Origin: JANNRA01 sp031401035
GTDB lineage: Bacteria; Desulfobacterota; Binatia; HRBIN30; CADEER01
Assembly: GCA_031401035.1 (NCBI GenBank)
Contig: JANNRA010000051.1
Coordinates: 1-39,018, forward strand
DNA length: 39,018 nucleotides
Direction of reading: 5' to 3'
The position numbers were made by a program, and so were the translations under genes. Positions 24,501 through 31,300 of the stretch are shown here, in pieces (position 1 is the stretch's first letter; the number at the start of each line of letters is the position of its first letter). The notes beneath the pieces are model-generated. The model had not been told where the DNA came from. It worked only from the letters and a program-made list of their open reading frames with translations, and made no database searches.

Positions 24501-27500
24501 TTCAACCAGGGCCAGACCGACGAGAGCGGCCGGGCCACGACGACCCTCATCAGCGAGGGCGGCGTGCCGTCCGATGGCATCGTCACGGTCCTCGCTACCA
24601 CCATCGGCGAGGAGGCGTTCCTCGACAGCAACGGCAACGGCGCGCGCGATGCCGGTGAGCAGTTCACCGACGCGCCCGAGCCGTTCATCGACGCGGATTT
24701 CAACGGCCGTTTCGACCTGCCCGAGGCGTTCACCGACACCGATGGCAACCAGCGCCATGACGCCGGCGAGGCGTACACGGATACCAACCTCAACGGGCGC
24801 CACGATGCGCACACCGCAGAGCGCTTCATCGACGTGAACGGCAACGGCGTCTGGGACGCGGCACAGTCGCCCGGCGTCTGGCAGAACAACGCGCTGCTCT
24901 CGAGCGCCATCCCGGTCACCTTCTCCGCCAACACCCGGGCGCTGATCGAGCCGGCCACCTTCACCATCGCCGATGGCGGCGCGCAGGACTTCACCCTCAT
25001 CGTCGCCGACGAGGACCTCAACCCGCTGGTCGGCGGCTCGGAGATCACGATCGAGTTGCAGGGCACCGGCGCCGAACTGTTCGGTATCCCCGGTACCATC
25101 ACCCTGCCGGACGCGGAGAGCTTCGGCGCCCTGCTGCCGGGCCTCAACTACTTCACCTTCACCGTCTTCGACACCGCAGTCGGCGAGCCGATGACGACCG
25201 AGAACCTGGCCGTCAACGTCCGCATCGACTCCGACGGCGACGGCACGGCGCCGGGCGGCAACGGCTCCATCTTCGTCTCCGCCGTCGGCCAGCTCCTGCC
25301 GGCGCCGACCAATACGCCGGTGCCGACCGAGACGCCGACGCCGACGGCGAGCTTCACCACGACGCCGACGGTGACCCCGACGCCGACCTTCACGGCGACG
25401 CCGACGGTCACCGCGACGCCGACGGCGACGGCCACCGTCACCGCCACCCCGACGCCGGGGCTGCCGGTCCTCGAGCCCGACCAGGCGGCGGTCTTCGCCG
25501 GCGTCGGTGCCGCCCCGGCCTGCGACGGCACCAGTCAGACCATTGTCATCACCGGCGCGCGGCCGCCGTTCACCCTCGCGGCGCCGAACGTCTGCCTGAG
25601 CCGCAGCAGCGCCAACAGCGGCGACAGCGTCACCGTCACCGGCGGCGCCGTGGTCGGCGACACCACCCTCACCGCCACCGACGCGCTCGGCCGCTCGACC
25701 GAGGCGGTGATCAGCGTCCGCGGCGCCCTGGCCGCGTTCATCAGCGTCGACCTGTTCGTCAACCAGCGCACCGACAACGGCGACGGCACCTTCACCAGCA
25801 TCCTCGGCGCCGTCGTCACCGACGCCGCCGGCGTCACCGTTGCCGACGGCGTGCCGGTCACCTTCAGCCTGGTCAACCCGGTCGCCGGTGTCTCTGTCAC
25901 CAGCCCCGGCCTCACCAATGAGGATCCGCCCTGCGATCCGGGCACGCTCAGCATCACCGCGCAGCCCGGCGACGCGCTGTCGTGCATCAAGTACACGCAG
26001 AGCCAGCAGGGCAATTCGGTGACGGTGCGGGCACGCGTCCGCACCGCCACGGGCGGTGTCATCGAGGACACGCAGATCATCGTCCTGCCCGATACGCGGC
26101 CGGCGACACCCACCCCGACGCAGCCGACGCCGACGGCGACGGCGACCGGCACCACGACCTCGACGCCGACCCCGACCGTCACCGGCACCGCGCCGGCGAC
26201 CAGCACGCCGACGGCGACCGCGACACCGACCCTGCCAGCGGCGGCGGTGGCCTTCGTCAACGCCGCGCCGACGCAGATCGGCGTACGCGCCTCCGGCCTG
26301 ACCGAACAGTCGGTGATCACCTTCCGCGTCACCGACCAGATGACCAACCCGGTCAGCGGTCTGCCGGTCACCTTTGCCATCACCGCCATCGGCGGCGAGA
26401 AGGTGGCGCCGGCGATGGCCGTCACCAACGCCGACGGCGAGGTCAGCACCACCCTGACCAGCGGCACCCGCACCACCTCGGTGCAGGTGATCGCCCAGGT
26501 CGACTCCGATCTCAACGGCGCTCCCGACCTCTTCGCCCAGTCGACGCAGGTGAAGATCGTCGGTGCCCCGCCGGTGCAGACGCGCTTCAGCCTCGCCGGC
26601 GAGCGGCTCAACGTCGCCGGCCGTGTCACCTTCGGCATCGAGGACGAGATCTCCGCCTTCGTCAACGACCGCTTTGGCAACGCCGTGCCGCCGGGCACCT
26701 CGGTGTCGTTCACCACCAACGGCGCCTCGATCGTCGATCCGAACCCAACCAACGTCAACGGCATCGCCACGGCGACGCTGATCACCGAGGGCAACATCCC
26801 GCCCAGCGGCATCGTCACGGTGCTCGCCTTCACGCGCGGCGAGGAGGGCTTCCTCGACAACAACGGCAACGGCATCTTCGACGCCGGCGATACCATCACC
26901 ACCGACAACATCCGCGAGCCGTTCGTCGACTTCCGTCCGCTGCCGCCGCTCGACGCCGCCTGCCCGCTGCCGGCGCCGAGCAACCTCTGCAACGGCCTCT
27001 TCGATCCAGCCACCCTGTTCGAGTACTTCATCGACGCCGGCTCGCTGAACGGCACCTGGGGTACCCAGGGCAGCAGCGGCGTCTGGGACAACAGCGTGCT
27101 GATCTTCGAGGAGATCCCGATCACCTTCTCGGGGCCGACCCAGATCCCGGTTGCCGAGGCCCTGCCGCCCTATGCGACCAACGGCTTCGTGCTCGAGGAC
27201 GGCGGCGCCATCACCTTCGACCTGTTCGTCCACGACGATCTGCTCAACCCGCTGGTCGGCGGCTCGATGATCACCGTCGAGAGCAACGCCGGCAGCATCG
27301 TCGGCGGCGCCATCACCGTCCCCGACGGCCAGTCCTTCAACCAGATCGTCTTCGGCCTGACGCGCTTCCGCTTCGTCCTCATCGACGATCCGGGTGGCGA
27401 CATGGCGCAGCAGGCGCGCATCACCGTCTCGGTGGACTCGCAGAACGGCGACGTCGCTACCATCGTCGCCAGCGGCACCATCCTGCCGCCGGCGGCGACG

Positions 27501-27518
27501 CCGACCCCGGCACCGTAA
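21579..27518 (+). CDS. Giant lipoprotein with Ig-like (Big_1/invasin-type) domains and an internal module duplication
   Basis: The ATG at 21579 (GGAGG upstream) gives 1979 aa; the frame is open further 5' but the homologous part starts at MSRRIAG. The lipobox is LAAC (Cys20), followed by a Gly/Ser tract that would extend it from the membrane. Then come repeated Ig-like domains with the invasin-type signature of strand, DxxGNPV, strand, TDxxGxA. A module at about residues 566-1240 recurs at about 1383-1979. Copy 1 holds a run of D-x-[DN]-x-[DN]-G calcium-loop-like repeats (about 1008-1100) that is reduced in copy 2. Thr/Pro linkers lie at about 1242-1296 and 1505-1552. The protein is probably a long surface stalk or adhesin in the outer membrane; no catalytic domain was seen. 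A strong hairpin follows the stop. Confidence 0.9.
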   Translation: MSRRIAGVLASMSMAVLAACGGGGSSGGGGGGGGPTPVPNQLCDATNTICLGAAQLVLNSQRTTPYTVTVRQGGRAQAGVPVTVTSSSGAISLDPREGATNDEGVLSGTVIANFGGSVGVTASAPSLGVSVTLRFSVQGGGPPATVTRTPSGGIPPTPTPKETDEVATLYMETNPFSIGSQLGGKVRIFAIAFDKDNRPLNGISIIFDFSPKVGTLRPIATTTRTLVLPDLSEQAGVAEVIIDIPAAAASAGEIEVVATAGEVTGSVTFRVNAGEADQEIATVLAQISDATCGTDVGGGLTVSAVVFDANNRPINKVNVLFMTPIGQVIPLVSETREFNGQPGTAITTLQIPPGAPVLRDDSGQILPYTIKARAGGVEGEVQVFVVPGREECNAGTGPTTDVGEPASITMSASPNRIRVRGGGARETSATVATIFDNQGARRAGVPVRFRLSPLSSAPGALLLPVNLSGGYCTGGLGVTCENDGDCALGQTCEISAGNRFTAYTDRAGNAQIQVRSGSSLGTVSVQAEVPSELGDEFTEPCFAPSQPGERCIISNGLVLTVTAGLPGRLSLALNTRAVDNNDGTQLSTLTAVVTDAFGNTVENGTPVSFTVVPFDATDNQSQRIGIVGFPVTNAAPPCDVTQYVQQTGVPVVPQPGNATTCLTFPTDMEGADVQVQVEAGGATGLRTIILPGLIDDLLSLANPTTVVVTEVQAGQSLITAVARDRNGNPVRNVKMNFETTLGIFRTAQPQFTTAALTDANGVATATLTVPAGTPDETEVTVTIWGGGLARVAGLKETITVASSGPNPGAGPAAITLEAASPAVIGVRNTGRQDQSIVSLTVRDRLNNPLSNIPVRFFINSLGGATVTPEAISDDDGVVRTTVSAGTQAAAVQITATIDVNSDGQNEVVNTFTPVNIVGGVPNADRFSLAAQFLNIAGRVTFGLEDEITAFLNDHFGNAVAPGTVVNYTTNGASVFNQGQTDESGRATTTLISEGGVPSDGIVTVLATTIGEEAFLDSNGNGARDAGEQFTDAPEPFIDADFNGRFDLPEAFTDTDGNQRHDAGEAYTDTNLNGRHDAHTAERFIDVNGNGVWDAAQSPGVWQNNALLSSAIPVTFSANTRALIEPATFTIADGGAQDFTLIVADEDLNPLVGGSEITIELQGTGAELFGIPGTITLPDAESFGALLPGLNYFTFTVFDTAVGEPMTTENLAVNVRIDSDGDGTAPGGNGSIFVSAVGQLLPAPTNTPVPTETPTPTASFTTTPTVTPTPTFTATPTVTATPTATATVTATPTPGLPVLEPDQAAVFAGVGAAPACDGTSQTIVITGARPPFTLAAPNVCLSRSSANSGDSVTVTGGAVVGDTTLTATDALGRSTEAVISVRGALAAFISVDLFVNQRTDNGDGTFTSILGAVVTDAAGVTVADGVPVTFSLVNPVAGVSVTSPGLTNEDPPCDPGTLSITAQPGDALSCIKYTQSQQGNSVTVRARVRTATGGVIEDTQIIVLPDTRPATPTPTQPTPTATATGTTTSTPTPTVTGTAPATSTPTATATPTLPAAAVAFVNAAPTQIGVRASGLTEQSVITFRVTDQMTNPVSGLPVTFAITAIGGEKVAPAMAVTNADGEVSTTLTSGTRTTSVQVIAQVDSDLNGAPDLFAQSTQVKIVGAPPVQTRFSLAGERLNVAGRVTFGIEDEISAFVNDRFGNAVPPGTSVSFTTNGASIVDPNPTNVNGIATATLITEGNIPPSGIVTVLAFTRGEEGFLDNNGNGIFDAGDTITTDNIREPFVDFRPLPPLDAACPLPAPSNLCNGLFDPATLFEYFIDAGSLNGTWGTQGSSGVWDNSVLIFEEIPITFSGPTQIPVAEALPPYATNGFVLEDGGAITFDLFVHDDLLNPLVGGSMITVESNAGSIVGGAITVPDGQSFNQIVFGLTRFRFVLIDDPGGDMAQQARITVSVDSQNGDVATIVASGTILPPAATPTPAP
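23277..25300 (+). repeat. Ig-like module, copy 1
   Basis: This begins at GRLSLALNTRAVDNNDGTQ and ends at ISVSAVGQ-type strand before the first Thr/Pro linker. It matches copy 2 at 25728-27500 segment by segment at the protein level: DNxDGT, GFPVTNAAPPCD/GLTNEDPPCD, IGVRxxG, LNxAGRVTFGxEDEI, FLDxNGNGxxDAG, LNPLVGGSxIT. It also contains an extra Ig-like domain (about 23680-23990) that copy 2 lacks. Confidence 0.8.
25728..27500 (+). repeat. Ig-like module, copy 2
   Basis: This is the second copy of the module described at 23277-25300, diverged at the DNA level but collinear in protein. At the place of copy 1's extra Ig-like domain it has a Thr/Pro linker (26092-26235). It also has an inserted Cys-containing loop (about 26930-27050) where copy 1 has calcium-loop repeats. 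Confidence 0.8.
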
Positions 27519-27538
27519 CGGTCCTCCTCCCGCACCAC

Positions 27539-27610
27539 CCGAAGGGGCGTCGGCCACACGGCCGCCGCCCCTTCGGCGTTTGTCCCTCTCCCGCCAGTCA
27601 TGCGGGAGAG
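27539..27610. terminator. Double hairpin between convergent genes
   Basis: A 17-bp stem with one mismatch (27539-27555 with 27560-27576, loop ACAC) is followed by CGTTTGTCC, a short T-rich stretch, and suits termination of the Ig-like lipoprotein transcript. A second perfect 9-bp stem (27586-27594 with 27602-27610) lies next to the stop of the convergent SnoaL-like gene and could serve the opposite direction. Confidence 0.75.
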
Positions 27611-27617
27611 GAGGGCT

Positions 27618-28058
27618 TTAGCCGCGCCGCTCCGCCGCCCAGCTGCCCGCGGCGTGGCCGTCGAGGCGGACGCGGCGGTGGGCGAACAGCCAGCGGCCGT
27701 CCTGGCAGACGTAGCGATCGCGGTAGCGGCCCCAGTGGTCGGGGCCGCGCTCGGTGACGACGAAGAAGTAGGCGGCGCCGGTCGCCTCGACCGGGCTGCT
27801 GACCACCAGCGCCAGGTTGGAGACGTGGTGGCGGATCCAGCCCGTCGGCGTCGCGCCGGCGAGCGCGTCCCGGGTGCCGCCGAGGAAGGCGCGGATCGCC
27901 TCGCGGCCGCGGTGCTCGGCCTTGTCGGGCGTCTCGAGCACGCCGTCGGGCGCGAACAGCTCGACCAGCTCGTCGAAGCGGCCGCCGTCGGCGGCGTGCG
28001 CATAGCGGGCGACCAGGTCGCGCAGCGCCTCGCGCGCCAGCAGCTCCTGCAGGTCCAT
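27618..28058 (-). CDS. SnoaL-like / NTF2-fold protein
   Basis: The 146-aa product has the compact alpha+beta cone of the SnoaL-like superfamily. The opening helix pattern is LLAREALRDLVARYAHAADGGRFDELVELFAPDG, with family-typical spacing of the R-Y and D-G positions; then come REAIRAFLGG, RHHVSNLALVV and a C-terminal strand (RYVCQDGRWLFAHRRVRLDG). Members include hydratases, isomerases and cyclases for steroids or polyketides, as well as non-enzymes. A His pair (RHH, about 76-77) is a common catalytic or ligand position. GAGAGG precedes the ATG. It stands alone, convergent with the Ig-like lipoprotein and divergent from the DUF1800 gene. The substrate is unknown. Confidence 0.85.
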   Translation of the reverse strand: MDLQELLAREALRDLVARYAHAADGGRFDELVELFAPDGVLETPDKAEHRGREAIRAFLGGTRDALAGATPTGWIRHHVSNLALVVSSPVEATGAAYFFVVTERGPDHWGRYRDRYVCQDGRWLFAHRRVRLDGHAAGSWAAERRG

Positions 28059-28324
28059 GCCTCTCGGCTACCGCGCCGGACGGCCAGTGCCAAGCGCCTC
28101 GGAGCTGGGCCCGACTCCACTACCTGGCACCTGGCTGGCGACTCGCGCATGACGCAACGCGGCACCCGACGGCCCGCGGCCGCGCCGTGACGAAGCCTCG
28201 ACGCTCCGTGTTTCAGCGCGCACGTCAGGTGAGACGCGGCGGCGTCGGTGACGCAGCAGAAACCCGGCGGCGCGCCTCTTGCTTTGCAGACCCTCGAGAT
28301 CCGGCAGGAGAGGCGGCCCACGAG

Positions 28325-31300
28325 ATGCACGACGGCAGGGAACAGCAGGGAACTTCGCACATTTCTGGCGCATGGCTGGCGGCGGTGGCGCTCGCCGCGC
28401 TCGTTGCGGTCCCCGGGTTGGCGGTCCCCGGGTTGGCGGTCCCCGCGCTCGCGGTGACGACGGCGACGCCGGTCAGCACGGTCGACTACGTCACCGTCGA
28501 GGTCGTTGACGCGTTCACCGGCCAGCCGCGCGCGCAGCTGCCGATCCAGGCGAAGCGGCGCAATGGCGATGTCTTCACCTGGGTCGCCTCCGCCACCACC
28601 GACGCCGCCGGCAAGGCGACGATGCGTCTCGTCGGGGTGAGCTCCGGCGTGCGCTTCGCCATCTTCACCACGCCCTACAACGGCGGCTCGGCGCGCAGCG
28701 CCGACGTCACGGCGCCGGGCGCCTTCCGCTTCCCGGTCGGCCGCATGCCGGTGCGTGTCGTCGCCGGCGGCAGCGAGACGCCGTTGACGGCGACCAAGGT
28801 CAGTCTCAAGCAGAAGCTCAGCGACGGCACGGTCAAGGGCATCGGTTCGGGCACCACCGACGCACAGGGGATGATCCGCTTCGATCCTGTCGGGCTCGGC
28901 AGCGGCGGCGTCTTCGTCCTCGAGGCGCTCAGTCCGTGGGACGGCAGCACGCAGCGCAGCAACGAGATCCGCGATGCCGGCGGCGTGACCTTCGTGGTCG
29001 GCAACGCGCCGTTGCACGTGACGTTCGTCGACGCGGTCAGCAACGCGCCGCTGGCGACGCAGCTGGTCGACGCCTACGAGCGGCTCGCGGACGGCACCCT
29101 CAAGTGGAGCCGGCAGCGCACCACCAGCAGCTCCGGACGCGCCACCTTCGACCTCGCCGGCCTCGGCAGCGGCCGCATCTACGTCCTGCGTGCCAAGCCG
29201 TACAACGGCCTGACGACCGACAGCGAGGATCTGCGCGCCGCCGGCGAGTTCTTCTTCCGCGCCGGCGCGCTCAAGGTGAAGGTGGTCGCCGGCGGCACCA
29301 ACAAGCCGCTCGTCGCCACCCGCGTCGATGCCTACGAACGGCGGCCGGACGGCACCCAGACCTTCGTCAAGGGCGCCAACACCGACGCCGCCGGCATCAT
29401 CCGCTTCGATCTTCCTGGCCTCGGCGGCGGCCTGCTTGGCCTCGGCACGGGCCGGGTCTTCGTGCTGCGCGCCAAGAGCGCCACCGACGGCACGACCAAG
29501 TACGGCAACGAGATCACGCAGGGCGGCGAGATGACCTTCGTGGTCGGCAACGCGCCGCTGCGCGCCACGGTGGTCGATGCCATCAGCGGTGCGCCGATGG
29601 TCGGCCTGTCGGTCGTCGCCGTCGAGCGCCTCGCCGACGGCGGCACCAAGGAGATCGCCTGGCGCACCACCGATGCCGCCGGCAAGGCGGTGTGGGACCT
29701 GACCGGCCTCGGCAGCGGCCGCACCTATTTCCTCTCCTGCTGGCCGTTCGGTACCGGCAAGGCCAACGGTCCGACCCTGTCGGCGCCCGGCGACGTGACC
29801 TTCAAGGTCGGCCTGCTGCAGGTTACCGTCGTCAACGGCGTCGACGGCACACCGCTCGCCAGCAGCGACGTGGCGGCGCTGGAGAAGCTCGCCGACGGCA
29901 AGACCAAGTGGATCGCCGGCGGCAAGACCGATGCGCGCGGCGTCATCCGCTTCGACCTGCCGGGCATCGGCGCCGGCAAAACCTACGTGCTGGAGACCAA
30001 GAGTCCCTGGGACGGCAGCAGCAAGCGCTCCGACGACGTCATCGCCAACGGCCAGCTCACCTTCGCCGTCGGCCGCGCGCCGCTGCGCGTGCGCGTCACC
30101 AACGGCCTCAGCGGCGATGCGCTCGCCGGGTTGAACGTCACTGCCAGCCGGCGCAACGGCACGCGCCTCGACTGGGTGGCGCAGCGCACGACCGGCGCCG
30201 ACGGGCGCGTCGTCTTCGACCTCGACGGCCTCGGCGCCGGGGCGGTGTTCGTCCTCAGCGCGACGCCATACAATGGCGGCACCGTCTACTCCGACGACCT
30301 CCGCGAGGCGGGTACGGTGGAGTTCAAGGTCGGCACCGTCGAGCTCACCGTGCTGCACGGCGCCGACAGCGCACCGATCGCCGGCGCCAAGGTGACGGCG
30401 CTGTCAAAGAACGCCGAGGGCGGCTGGACGTGGGTGAAGCAGGGCACCGCCGACGAACGTGGCGTCATCCGCTTCGACCTGCCCGGGCTCGGTCGCGGAA
30501 CCACCTACGTCTTCGAGGCCAAGAGTCTCTCCGACGGCAGCACCAAGCGCAGTCCGGAGATCACCACCCTCGGCCAGCACATCTTCAAGGTCGGCAACGC
30601 GCCGCTGCTGGTGACCCTGCAGAACGGCGTCAGCGGAGAGACGCTGGCCGGCATCACCATCACCGCCAACGAGCAACTGGCCAGCGGCGAGTCGCGCTGG
30701 ACCGCCTCGCGCGTCACCGACAGCGCCGGCCGGGCGAGCTTCGATCTCGACGGCCTCGGCAGCGGCCGCACCTATGTCCTCTATGCCAACGTCTACAACG
30801 GCGGCACCTCGTGGAGCCGCGCCATCACCCAGACGGGCCCGTTCGTCTTCCGCGTCGGTACGCTGCAGGTACAGGCCGTCAACGGCGCCAGCGGCGCGCC
30901 GCTGGCAGCGTACAAGATCTCCGTCTACGAGCTGCTCGCCAGCGGCGAGGAGCGCTGGGCGGCGTCGGGCACCACCGACGCGGCCGGCGTGATTCGGTTC
31001 GACGTGCGCTTCGACCTACCGGGCCTGTCCGCCGGGCGCGTCTACCGCCTGAAGGCGAAGAGCACGATCGACGAAGGGTACAAGACCAGTCCCGACATCA
31101 CCGCCGAGGGCCTCGTCACCTTCGTCGTCGGTAACGCGCCGCTGCGCGTCGCCGTCGTCAACGGCGTCACCGGCACGCCGCTGCCGAACATCAAGGTAAC
31201 GGCCCGCGAGGTGTTCGCCGACGGCACGACGAGTTGGGTGCGCGAGCGCCAGGCCGACGCCGGCGGCGTCGTGCTGTTCGACCTCGACGGTCTGGGCAGC

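Noticed and set aside
25303..25465. Regular repeats that might be a CRISPR or minisatellite
   Set aside because: They are codons of a Thr/Pro linker (ACG CCG type) in frame with the gene, without spacers.
24036..27557. A 1173-codon open frame on the minus strand opposite the Ig-like lipoprotein
   Set aside because: It is an antisense shadow of a GC-rich gene: Arg/Gly/Asp-rich, no recognisable domain, no ribosome-binding site. The plus-strand frame has clear domains and a lipobox.
28059..28324. Possible riboswitch upstream of the DUF1800 gene
   Set aside because: Bases such as GGTGACGCAGCAGAAACCC loosely recall known aptamers, but no complete c-di-GMP, cobalamin or SAM consensus could be laid out.
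27170..30358. A 1062-codon minus-strand open frame spanning the SnoaL-like gene and the DUF1800 gene
   Set aside because: Low-complexity composition with no motifs; it crosses two well-supported genes and a terminator.
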